NCBI GenBank assembly: GCA_902462525.1
Contig: CABQCA010000041.1
Location: 1-15,505, forward strand
From: an uncultured Porphyromonadaceae bacterium
GTDB lineage: Bacteria > Bacteroidota > Bacteroidia > Bacteroidales > Muribaculaceae
Reading direction: 5' to 3'
Length of the DNA stretch: 15,505 nt
Below, one piece after another: positions 8,963 through 15,505 of the stretch. The position numbers and the translations under genes were made by a program. The stretch's first letter is position 1. Each line of letters starts with the position of its first letter. Under the pieces are notes generated by a model. The model ran no database searches. It was not told where the DNA came from and saw only the letters and a program-made list of their open reading frames with translations.

Positions 8963-10054
8963 ATGAAAAAATTTTTACTATCTGTCACGGCTGCACTACT
9001 GACTTTCACAGTATCCGCAGAAATCGTGGACTATGAGAAGTCATTCTCGGAATTTGAAAAATTTCCATACTATGTCATGGGCTATGAACCCGCTATCGAA
9101 AACGGCATCCTCACAGCCGAATATCCCGGATCATGGTATCAGTTCTTCATCGCCGACCAGATTCCTACTCAGGCAGGCGAAACCTATACTGCTACTGTTA
9201 GAATCAAGGCATCGGTTCCAGGCACTCTTACACTCAACATGGGATGGGGCTGGGGTGAAGGCGAAGTAGTGAACTCGTCAATCAACGTCACTTCCGACTG
9301 GACCGAAGCTTCCGCCGTATTTGAAAGTATCGGCGGCACAGCGTGCAACCTTGTCCTGCAGCCAGGCACCCATGAAGGAACTGTCGAAATCGACTGGGTG
9401 AAGGTAACCCACGGAGGTGAGCCCGTCGAAATCCCCACCACCGGCACAATTCTTGCCGAATACTACACCCCTACCTCCGACCGGACCTTCGGCGGTTGGG
9501 GAGCAACATTCGAAAACGTCGAGGAAGACGGCAAACCATGTCTGAAGTTTACAAATAGCGAAGCCAAGGATTCCTGGGCCGTACAGATGGCCATCAACTA
9601 TCCTTTCGAGGCCGGAACCACATACTACATCGGTTTCGACATCAAAGGTGACGCAGCCAAGGGAATCGAAGTCAACTACCAGGCCAACGGAGAAGAAGAC
9701 GGCACTCCTTACTACGAAAGCAAGGGTGCGCTGACCAAAGCCTCCGTGACTCCCGAATGGAACCACGTTATCGTCTATGGCGAATGTACAGAAGGCGCTA
9801 ACGCCGCGCATCCGGCAACATGTGTTCTCTTCAATCTCGGCAAATACGTGGGTACATTCTACATGACCAACGTGACCGTCTACACACAGATCGAGGCCGG
9901 TACAGAGGCTCTTCCTGTAGCTGAGACTCCCGCAAGTCAAGGTGTCTACAATCTCCAAGGCATACGTATTCTTGACACTGCAGGCGATCTATCGACTCTC
10001 CGTTCCGGCGTTTACATTGTCAATGGGAAAAAAACAGTTATAATGAATCGATAA
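8963..10054 (+). CDS. Secreted two-module carbohydrate-binding protein without a catalytic domain, with T9SS-like C-terminal tail
   Basis: This 363-residue protein contains binding modules only. A type I signal peptide ends at VSA/EI (after residue 19). Module A, about 33-150, is a CBM4/CBM22-like sandwich homologous to the first CBM inserted in the GH10 enzyme upstream (KFPYYVMGYEPAI, EYPGSWYQFF, WVKVTH). Module B, about 160-310, is another carbohydrate-binding-like sandwich (YYIGFDIKGD, YMTNVTVYTQ), more divergent. The end, from GVYNLQGIRI (327) to GVYIVNGKKTVIMNR, resembles the C-terminal sorting region of T9SS cargo. The likely job is binding xylan at or outside the cell surface, either as a scaffold or as a capture protein; no enzyme motif is visible. 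It stands alone between two hairpins, with a 114-base gap before it and a 94-base gap after it, so it may be expressed at a different level from its neighbours. The start is the ATG opening the signal peptide. Confidence 0.8.
   Translation: MKKFLLSVTAALLTFTVSAEIVDYEKSFSEFEKFPYYVMGYEPAIENGILTAEYPGSWYQFFIADQIPTQAGETYTATVRIKASVPGTLTLNMGWGWGEGEVVNSSINVTSDWTEASAVFESIGGTACNLVLQPGTHEGTVEIDWVKVTHGGEPVEIPTTGTILAEYYTPTSDRTFGGWGATFENVEEDGKPCLKFTNSEAKDSWAVQMAINYPFEAGTTYYIGFDIKGDAAKGIEVNYQANGEEDGTPYYESKGALTKASVTPEWNHVIVYGECTEGANAAHPATCVLFNLGKYVGTFYMTNVTVYTQIEAGTEALPVAETPASQGVYNLQGIRILDTAGDLSTLRSGVYIVNGKKTVIMNR
9059..9412 (+). repeat. CBM module in the stand-alone binding protein, copy 2 of the module at 7247-7594
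   Basis: This segment encodes residues 33-150 of the stand-alone binding protein. It is homologous along its length to the first module inserted in the GH10 xylanase, and it includes the 29-base exact direct repeat at 9119-9147 (matching 7310-7338). The flanking protein sequences are unrelated, so the module, not the gene, was duplicated or exchanged. Confidence 0.85.
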
Positions 10055-10069
10055 TCTGTTGTTGAGGCT

Positions 10070-10101
10070 GATGGCCGGCGTCCGGCAGGTTGCCGGCCAT
10101 C
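10070..10101 (+). terminator. GC-rich hairpin, likely intrinsic terminator or attenuator
   Basis: Bases 10070-10079 (gatggccggc) pair perfectly with 10092-10101 (gccggccatc) around a 12-base loop. A pyrimidine-rich, T-containing stretch (attcttttcctgctcctt) follows, as expected for a Rho-independent terminator, although the T run is broken. It lies 15 bases after the stop of the binding-protein gene and 47 bases before the CE1 esterase gene, so it could end the transcript or reduce readthrough into the downstream enzyme genes. Confidence 0.68.
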
Positions 10102-10148
10102 ATTCTTTTCCTGCTCCTTCACTTCATAACCAGTACCAAATCTAAAAA

Positions 10149-11300
10149 ATGAAAAAAACAACGCTCTCATTTCTTTTCTCTCTGACAGCAGCGGCCGCTG
10201 TGGCCATCTCTCCGGCAGAAGGCATCCCGGCCTCAACAAATGTACCAGAGGCGGCATACCCCTGTGTCGACAAGGATTCGAAAGCCACATTCCGTATCCA
10301 TGCTCCCCGAGCGAACGACGTGAAAATCGACATCTGCGGCCGAAAATACGACATGAGCCGTAGAAGCGACGGAAACTGGAGCGTTACCACCGATCCTCTT
10401 GTAAAAGGTTTCCACTATTATTTCGTTCTTGTCGACGGCGTCGCAGTCAACGATCCGTCGAGCGAGACTTTCTACGGATGCGGGCGTCAGGCATCGGGCA
10501 TAGAAATTCCCGAAAGCGCCGAAGACGCCGCGTTCTATACTTTCAACAAAGATATACCGCACGGACAAGTTCGCGAATGTCAGTACTGGTCCGCGCTGGA
10601 ACAACAACAACGCCGGTGCTACGTCTACACTCCGGCCGAATATGAGACATCGTCCGACCAAACCTATCCGGTGCTTTATCTTCAGCACGGAATGGGCGAA
10701 GACGAGCGAGGATGGCATCAGCAGGGCAAAGTAGCCAATATTCTTGACAACCAGATAGCCGCAGGCAAATGCATACCCATGATTGTGGTAATGGACTACG
10801 GTAACTGCGGCTATATACACGGCGCACGCCCCGGCGAAACCCGCGACCAGTTCGGTGCATCGTTCACCCCCGTGATGCTGACCGAGCTGATACCATTCAT
10901 AGAAAAGACATTCCGTGTCCGTACCGACCGTGAAAACCGCGCTATGGCAGGTCTCTCGTGGGGCGGACACGAAACATTCCAGATAACTCTCCACAATCTC
11001 GATAAATTCGCCCATATCGGTTCTTTCAGCGGTGCGCTGTTCTTTTTCGGAAACGGTCTCGACAATGTATGTGACGGCGTTTTCAAAGATTCCGAAACAT
11101 TCAACAAACGGGTACACTCTCTGTTCCTCGGCATGGGAAGCGAAGAAAACTTCGGCAGCGACAAAATCAGCGGGATGCTCAGCGATGCCGGAATCCGGCA
11201 TACCTACTATGTGTCGCCGGGCACACATCACGAATGGCTGACATGGCGCCGTTGTCTCGACCGGTTCCTGCCGCTTATTTTTAAAGGAAACAACGACTGA
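10149..11300 (+). CDS. CE1-family esterase, probable feruloyl (or acetylxylan) esterase with N-terminal CBM48-like domain
   Basis: This 383-residue secreted alpha/beta-hydrolase most likely removes feruloyl or other acyl esters from arabinoxylan. The N-terminal signal (about 1-25) is type I. Residues about 38-120 form an immunoglobulin-like CBM48/esterase-N domain (ATFRIHAPRANDVKI, GFHYYFVLVDGVAVNDP). The CE1 domain follows: LYLQHGMGEDERGW (176-189, strand and oxyanion region), nucleophile Ser270 in GLSWGG, and His361 in the HHEWLTWRR motif that is highly characteristic of Bacteroidetes CE1 esterases. The usual acid, an Asp in characterised CE1 enzymes, may be replaced by Glu332 or Glu333 in FLGMGSEEN, judged by position only. 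CBM48-CE1 proteins are common in xylan loci. It opens the second enzyme run, 11 bases before the GH43 gene. Feruloyl versus acetyl preference cannot be told from sequence by eye. Confidence 0.88.
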   Translation: MKKTTLSFLFSLTAAAAVAISPAEGIPASTNVPEAAYPCVDKDSKATFRIHAPRANDVKIDICGRKYDMSRRSDGNWSVTTDPLVKGFHYYFVLVDGVAVNDPSSETFYGCGRQASGIEIPESAEDAAFYTFNKDIPHGQVRECQYWSALEQQQRRCYVYTPAEYETSSDQTYPVLYLQHGMGEDERGWHQQGKVANILDNQIAAGKCIPMIVVMDYGNCGYIHGARPGETRDQFGASFTPVMLTELIPFIEKTFRVRTDRENRAMAGLSWGGHETFQITLHNLDKFAHIGSFSGALFFFGNGLDNVCDGVFKDSETFNKRVHSLFLGMGSEENFGSDKISGMLSDAGIRHTYYVSPGTHHEWLTWRRCLDRFLPLIFKGNND

Positions 11301-11311
11301 AACGCCAATAT

Positions 11312-12682
11312 ATGAAAACCATAATTTCCATCACATTGACAGCGGTGACGGTGATAACAGCCGAAGCAGTCAATCCTGTGGTGCAGACATGCTTCACCAC
11401 CGACCCCGCGCCAATGGTACACAACGATACTCTGTATGTCTACACAGGGCACGACGAAAACAATGCAGATTTCTTCTGGATGCAGGAATGGCGTGTGTAC
11501 TCCACCACCGACATGGCAAACTGGACAGACCATGGCTCGCCTTTGGCAATCGAAGATTTCGTCTGGGCCGATGACAGAGCATGGGCACCACAGTGCATAG
11601 AGCGCGACGGCAAGTTTTATTTCTATGTTCCGCTACACTCGAAAATCAGCGGAACAATGGCCATCGGAGTGGCTGTAGGCGACACGCCCACCGGACCCTT
11701 CAGGGATGCCATAGGCAAACCGCTCGCCGACGGAAGCTGGGATTATATCGATCCTACAGTTTTTATCGATGACGACGGACAAGCCTATCTTTACTGGGGA
11801 AATCCTCAGTTGTACTATGTGAAATTGAACCGCGACATGGTGTCGTTCGACGGCGAGGTTCAGCGCACGGAAATGACACCCGAAGGTTTCGGCAAAGGTA
11901 AATTCGTGCCTATGGAAGCAGACAAAAAATATATCACCTCCTATACGGAAGGTCCGTGGTTCTATAAACGCGACGGAAAATACTACATGATATATGCGGC
12001 CGGCGGTATTCCCGAAAACATATCGTACTCCATAAGTAACAGTCCGACAGGCCCGTGGACCTACAAGGGTGTCATCATGCCTCAGACCGACAGCACCAAT
12101 TCCTTCACCAACCACGCAGGAATAACTGACTTCAGAGGGCAGTCCTATTTCTTTTACCACACGGGGAATCTGCCAGGAGGAGGTGGATTCGGACGCAGCG
12201 TGGCTGTTGAGCCGTTCAGTTACAATGCCGACGGTACCATTCCTCAGATCACGCCCTCGCGTGAAGGCGTACAGCCCATAGAATACTTCAATCCCTTCGG
12301 GCGGCGCGAAGCAGAGACAATGGCATGGTCAGAAGGAGTTTCGACACGTCAGAACGCCGAAACCGGTGTATATGTGTCCGATATCCACAATGGCGATTAC
12401 ATTTTAGTAAAAAACGTCAACTTCACCAGCGGACACCCCCGCACTTTCGGCGCCGCGGTAGCCTCCGGGCGTCGCGGTGGCACCATCGAAGTAAGAACCG
12501 ACAGCCTCAGCGGCCCGTTAGCGGCAGTTCTTGAAGTGCCGGCGACCGGAGGCTGGGAACAGTGGCGATACATAGAAACGGCAGCCCTGGCCGAAATACC
12601 CGGCGTTCACGATCTATATTTCGTTTTCAAAGGCCGAAAAGGCCCCGAACTGTTCAATTTCGACTACTGGATATTCAAATAA
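11312..12682 (+). CDS. GH43 arabinofuranosidase/xylosidase with C-terminal CBM6
   Basis: This 456-residue enzyme belongs to GH43, whose members remove alpha-L-arabinofuranosyl or beta-xylosyl units. The signal peptide is type I (cleavage near AEA/VN, residue 19), placing it in the periplasm or outside the cell rather than on a lipid anchor. The five-bladed propeller shows the three expected acids: general base Asp31 in TTDPAPM, pKa-modulating Asp147 in YIDPTVFIDDDGQAYLYWGN, and general acid Glu213 in YTEGPWFYKRDGKYYM. A CBM6 module runs from about residue 333 (REAETMAWSEGV) to the end (LFNFDYWIFK). In this PUL an arabinofuranosidase acting on arabinoxylan is the likeliest role, but a beta-xylosidase or dual activity is possible and the subfamily is not assigned here. 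It starts 11 bases after the CE1 gene and ends 8 bases before the GH5 gene, so translation of the three is probably linked. Confidence 0.9.
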   Translation: MKTIISITLTAVTVITAEAVNPVVQTCFTTDPAPMVHNDTLYVYTGHDENNADFFWMQEWRVYSTTDMANWTDHGSPLAIEDFVWADDRAWAPQCIERDGKFYFYVPLHSKISGTMAIGVAVGDTPTGPFRDAIGKPLADGSWDYIDPTVFIDDDGQAYLYWGNPQLYYVKLNRDMVSFDGEVQRTEMTPEGFGKGKFVPMEADKKYITSYTEGPWFYKRDGKYYMIYAAGGIPENISYSISNSPTGPWTYKGVIMPQTDSTNSFTNHAGITDFRGQSYFFYHTGNLPGGGGFGRSVAVEPFSYNADGTIPQITPSREGVQPIEYFNPFGRREAETMAWSEGVSTRQNAETGVYVSDIHNGDYILVKNVNFTSGHPRTFGAAVASGRRGGTIEVRTDSLSGPLAAVLEVPATGGWEQWRYIETAALAEIPGVHDLYFVFKGRKGPELFNFDYWIFK

Positions 12683-12690
12683 CTCGATTC

Positions 12691-14751
12691 ATGAAAAACA
12701 TAAACCACAGCATTATCGCACTTCTGACGTGCATTCTGGCGCCGCTATGCGCCTCGGCATGGCCGGGTATGGATATGCCTGAGCTTCATGTCGACGGTCG
12801 CTATCTAAAAGACACCGACGGCAATATCGTCAACCTGCACGGTTTCGGCCAGACATACAGCCCCTGGTTCAACGAACAAAATTCCAAATGGAGCAACTAC
12901 GATGTAGACGCCTGTCTGAAATACAACAAAGAGAAGATAGATCAGTTGCTTGCCGCAGGCTGGAAAATGAACTGGCTGCGTCTGCACATGGACCCCTATT
13001 GGTCTAACACTCCCGGTGTCCAGACAACAGGCGAAAACGACATATCGGCCTTCGACTTCAACCGTTTCCGGACATATCTCAACTCGGTGTTCATTCCCAT
13101 GGCTGAGTACGCCATCTCCAAAGGTCTTTATGTGGTGATGCGGCCGCCGGGCGTATGTCCTCACGAAATAGCTATTGGTGATGCCTATCACAAATACCTC
13201 AAACGTGTGTGGGGATTCATATCATCGCAGGCCCGGCTGAAAAACAATCCACACATAATGTTCGAGCTTGCAAACGAACCTGTCAATATAATGGACACCG
13301 ACGGGCAGTATCGCTCAAACACCGACGGCTGCAACAAAAATCTCACTCAGTTCTTTCAGGAAATAGTGGATCTTATGCGCGGCAACGGCTGCAACAATAT
13401 CCTCTGGATTCCGGGCACGGGCTATCAGTCGCAGTATGCCGGTTTTGCCAAATATCCCGTCAAAGGCGACAACATAGGTTATGCAGTTCACGTGTATCCC
13501 GGCTGGTACGGCAGTGATGCCATAAAGCCAAGCCAGGAACTGGGAGGCAACTATGGCGGAGGCTATGAGGCTTTCGCTGCCGGCTGGCGCAACCAGATTG
13601 AACCGGCAGCAGCTATCGCGCCTATTCTTGTCACCGAAATGGACTGGGCTCCCGAAGATTACAATGCGTCGTGGGGCAAAAGTATCACAGGGCGTATGCT
13701 CGGCGAAGGTTTCGGTGCCAATTTCAAATATATCGCCGACAAGACCGGCAATGTCAGCTGGATGATTTTCACCGGACCTGAACATCTCGCACGCTTTGAC
13801 GGCGTTGCCGGCATAAACGGAAAGTACACACTCTACAATGATCCCGACGCATGTCTGTGGCCTGTCTATCATTGGTACAAAGAATATGCCGGAGATACAA
13901 TGCCCGAACCCTCGGCAGTGTCGCTTGTGCTTTCGCCCCGTTCGGGCGACATCACAGCCGAACATCTTGTAATGCCAGGCTCCTGCTCCACCCCGGCTGT
14001 CGTTGCTAAATTCGACGGCTATGAGAGCCAGGTAGCTTCCGAACTCGATGTGACGATTGACAATTCTTCGGTTATAAACTGGCAGAACGAAACATTCCAG
14101 GCGTTGCTTCCTGGGCGCGCCACGGCTACTGTGGGCTATTCATACAACGGAACATATCACAAAGAGAATCTCACTTTCAACTCCACGGCGTTTCCGTTCC
14201 TCGACGGCTATCTCAATCCGTCGATATGGGAAACAGGAACATTTGACAGCGCATCGCATACCATCACCACCGGCCAGTACGGTTTCGCAGGCTGGCAATA
14301 CCCTACAGGCCTTGATCTCTCGGCTTTCAACTACCTGATTGCCGAACTCGACAGCGAAAACACATGCTCTGTTTCTTTCAGGGCCTTCGACCAGAACAAT
14401 TACTGGAGTGACCCTGTCCAGGCTGATTTCGGAAGTAAGAAACGCGCCGTCATAGACCTCAACAACATGAAGAGCAACCAGGGCCGCACGATGGACAAAT
14501 CGCATTTGTACATAGTAGGATTCTGGAGCATGGGAGGCAAACCGTTCCGCATCAAGGATGTATTTCCTGCCATGACTCCCGACGCTGCCGGCATAGAAGG
14601 TGTTGAGGTTGAACCGAGTGAATCGCCTGTTGATGTCTACGACCTCTCAGGGCGTCTTGTCCGCAACCGCGTTCTGCCGTCAGAAGCGGCTGAAGGTCTT
14701 GAGCCTGGTATCTATATAGCAGGAGGACGCAAAATCTACGTCCGTAATTAA
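12691..14751 (+). CDS. Multidomain GH5 glycoside hydrolase (probable xylanase/endoglucanase) with Ig-like, CBM-like and T9SS-like C-terminal regions
   Basis: This 686-residue protein has a type I signal peptide (ASA/W, residue 23). The GH5 barrel spans about 30-400: NLHGFGQTYSPWF near 48-60, WLRLHMDPYW, acid/base Glu196 in FELANEPVNI, the HVYPGWYG segment, and nucleophile Glu316 in ILVTEMDWAP. After it come an Ig-like domain (about 407-500), a beta-rich domain of about 130 residues (501-630) that looks like a carbohydrate-binding sandwich but matches no family recognised here, and a T9SS-like tail (DVYDLSGRLV at 648-657, GIYIAGGRKIYVRN at the end). Context suggests cleavage of xylan or arabinoxylan; cellulase or mannanase activity cannot be excluded and the GH5 subfamily is not assigned. 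The frame is open upstream to an ATG at 12562, but that start lies inside the GH43 gene. The ATG at 12691 opens the signal peptide and sits 8 bases after the GH43 stop. Confidence 0.86.
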   Translation: MKNINHSIIALLTCILAPLCASAWPGMDMPELHVDGRYLKDTDGNIVNLHGFGQTYSPWFNEQNSKWSNYDVDACLKYNKEKIDQLLAAGWKMNWLRLHMDPYWSNTPGVQTTGENDISAFDFNRFRTYLNSVFIPMAEYAISKGLYVVMRPPGVCPHEIAIGDAYHKYLKRVWGFISSQARLKNNPHIMFELANEPVNIMDTDGQYRSNTDGCNKNLTQFFQEIVDLMRGNGCNNILWIPGTGYQSQYAGFAKYPVKGDNIGYAVHVYPGWYGSDAIKPSQELGGNYGGGYEAFAAGWRNQIEPAAAIAPILVTEMDWAPEDYNASWGKSITGRMLGEGFGANFKYIADKTGNVSWMIFTGPEHLARFDGVAGINGKYTLYNDPDACLWPVYHWYKEYAGDTMPEPSAVSLVLSPRSGDITAEHLVMPGSCSTPAVVAKFDGYESQVASELDVTIDNSSVINWQNETFQALLPGRATATVGYSYNGTYHKENLTFNSTAFPFLDGYLNPSIWETGTFDSASHTITTGQYGFAGWQYPTGLDLSAFNYLIAELDSENTCSVSFRAFDQNNYWSDPVQADFGSKKRAVIDLNNMKSNQGRTMDKSHLYIVGFWSMGGKPFRIKDVFPAMTPDAAGIEGVEVEPSESPVDVYDLSGRLVRNRVLPSEAAEGLEPGIYIAGGRKIYVRN

Positions 14752-14772
14752 GTATTAATCAGAAAAAGAACC

Positions 14773-15505
14773 ATGAAACTATCACGAATTCTCTTATACA
14801 CAGCCCTGGCATTGTGCGTGTCGGAAGCAACAGCACAACCCGACCCCAACTTTCACATTTATCTCTGCTTCGGCCAATCGAACATGGAGGGGAATGCTGC
14901 CATAGAGCCGACAGACCGCCAGAATATCCCTGAACGGTTCCGTCTGATGCCCGCAGTCGATTTCTCGTCGCCGGCACGAACAAAAGGAGTATGGTGCGAT
15001 GCCGTGCCTCCGCTGGTACGTCAGGGCACGGGTCTGACTCCGATGGATTATTTCGGCCGTACGATGGTAGCGAATCTGCCGGAGGAAGTACGTGTAGGCG
15101 TTGTTCCTGTGGCAATCGGAGGCGCGAATATCGTACACCTTGACAAAGATTTCGACCCCGCCTCCATAGCCAACGAAGCAGACTGGTACAAATCTTTTAT
15201 GGCCGCCTACGATAATGCGCCCTACAAACGCCTCGTAGAGTGTGCCCGCAAAGCCCAGAAAGACGGTGTCATAAAAGGCATTCTTCTCCACCAGGGCGAA
15301 ACAAACAACGGCGACCCGACCTGGTGCGACAAGGTAAAGAAAATTTACGAGGATCTACTTGCTGATCTTGGCCTCGAAGCGGAGAATGTACCTCTTCTCG
15401 CCGGAGAAGTTGTGACCACAGAGCAGGGCGGCATATGCGGAGGCATGAACGCCATAATCAACCAATTGCCCCGCATATGCCGCCCTGCTCTGTGGTCACA
15501 ACTTC
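14773..15505 (+). CDS. CE6-type acetylxylan esterase (SGNH fold), 3' end missing and last 35 bases suspect
   Basis: This gene runs off the window and is the 5' part of an SGNH-fold carbohydrate esterase, most like CE6 enzymes that remove acetyl groups from xylan. A type I signal peptide ends near residue 21 (ATA/Q). Block I with the nucleophile is GQSNMEG (Ser36); the later block is ILLHQGETNNGD (His173 in HQGE), and VPLLAGEVV plus the Gly-rich GGICGGMNAIINQL matches the CE6 region after it. The catalytic Asp-x-x-His near the C-terminus is not present because the gene is cut. Residues 234-244 (RICRPALWSQL) come entirely from a 35-base inverted copy of the gene's own sequence and do not look like CE6, so the trustworthy part ends near residue 232, base 15470. 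It starts 21 bases after the GH5 stop and would act with CE1 and GH43 in side-chain removal. Confidence 0.85.
   Translation, partial: MKLSRILLYTALALCVSEATAQPDPNFHIYLCFGQSNMEGNAAIEPTDRQNIPERFRLMPAVDFSSPARTKGVWCDAVPPLVRQGTGLTPMDYFGRTMVANLPEEVRVGVVPVAIGGANIVHLDKDFDPASIANEADWYKSFMAAYDNAPYKRLVECARKAQKDGVIKGILLHQGETNNGDPTWCDKVKKIYEDLLADLGLEAENVPLLAGEVVTTEQGGICGGMNAIINQLPRICRPALWSQL
15406..15505. repeat. Perfect 35-bp inverted repeat at the window end, probable fold-back artefact
   Basis: Bases 15406-15440 are the exact reverse complement of 15471-15505, separated by 30 bases (15441-15470). The right arm ends at the last base of the window. The left arm is sensible CE6 coding sequence (EVVTTEQGGICG), while the right arm read in the same frame gives protein unlike the family. 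This pattern is typical of a chimeric fold-back formed in library amplification or at a contig end, rather than a genomic palindrome. Confidence 0.9.

Noticed and set aside
12562..12690. Upstream in-frame ATG that would extend the GH5 protein by 43 residues.
   Set aside because: The extension is Arg/Pro-rich, lies within the CBM6 coding sequence of the GH43 gene, and would bury the clear signal peptide that starts at 12691.
15472..15505. The right arm read as a natural CE6 C-terminus or as an attachment/inverted-repeat end of a mobile element.
   Set aside because: It is an exact inverted copy of coding sequence just upstream, with no transposase, no target duplication and no family-like protein; an artefact explains all of it.

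Overview
The window reads as a piece of a Bacteroidales chromosome. It carries a xylan polysaccharide-utilisation locus (PUL), with every gene on the + strand. Tandem SusC/SusD genes, lipoprotein signals followed by acidic residues, A-rich leaders without Shine-Dalgarno sequences, and Type IX secretion (T9SS) style C-terminal tails all point to Bacteroidota. The fairly GC-rich codon use fits Muribaculaceae or Prevotellaceae better than typical Bacteroides, but genus is not decidable by eye. The window starts inside a gene and ends inside another.

Layout: (1) 2-8848 is a tight run, partial SusD, SusC-type transporter, SusD, DUF1735 lipoprotein, GH10 xylanase. This order matches the conserved xusA-xusB-xusC-xusD-xusE-xyn10C core first described in Prevotella bryantii and found in other xylan-using Bacteroidetes; xusA would lie upstream of the window. 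(2) 8849-10148 holds one gene for an enzyme-free, two-module carbohydrate-binding protein with a T9SS-like tail, flanked on each side by a strong hairpin. Its first module is a close relative of the module inserted into the GH10 xylanase. (3) 10149-15505 is a second tight run of debranching and backbone enzymes: CE1 feruloyl-esterase type, GH43 with CBM6, multidomain GH5 with a T9SS-like tail, and a CE6 acetyl-xylan-esterase type gene that runs off the end.

Proposed working model (inference from family knowledge): surface lipoproteins (SusD, DUF1735 protein, GH10) and T9SS-exported proteins (CBM protein, GH5) bind and cut xylan outside the cell. The SusC pores, with SusD lids, import the oligosaccharides. 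CE1, GH43 and CE6, which have plain type I signal peptides, then remove feruloyl/acyl, arabinosyl or xylosyl, and acetyl groups, probably in the periplasm. The set predicts a decorated xylan such as acetylated, feruloylated arabinoxylan. No regulator, glucuronidase or GH3 gene is in the window.

The main caution is at the right end. The last 35 bases are a perfect reverse complement of bases 15406-15440 and replace the expected CE6 sequence. This looks like a fold-back assembly or library artefact, so the final 35 bases should not be trusted. No wholly new system is evident. The most original elements are the stand-alone CBM/T9SS protein and an unassigned beta-rich domain in the GH5 protein.
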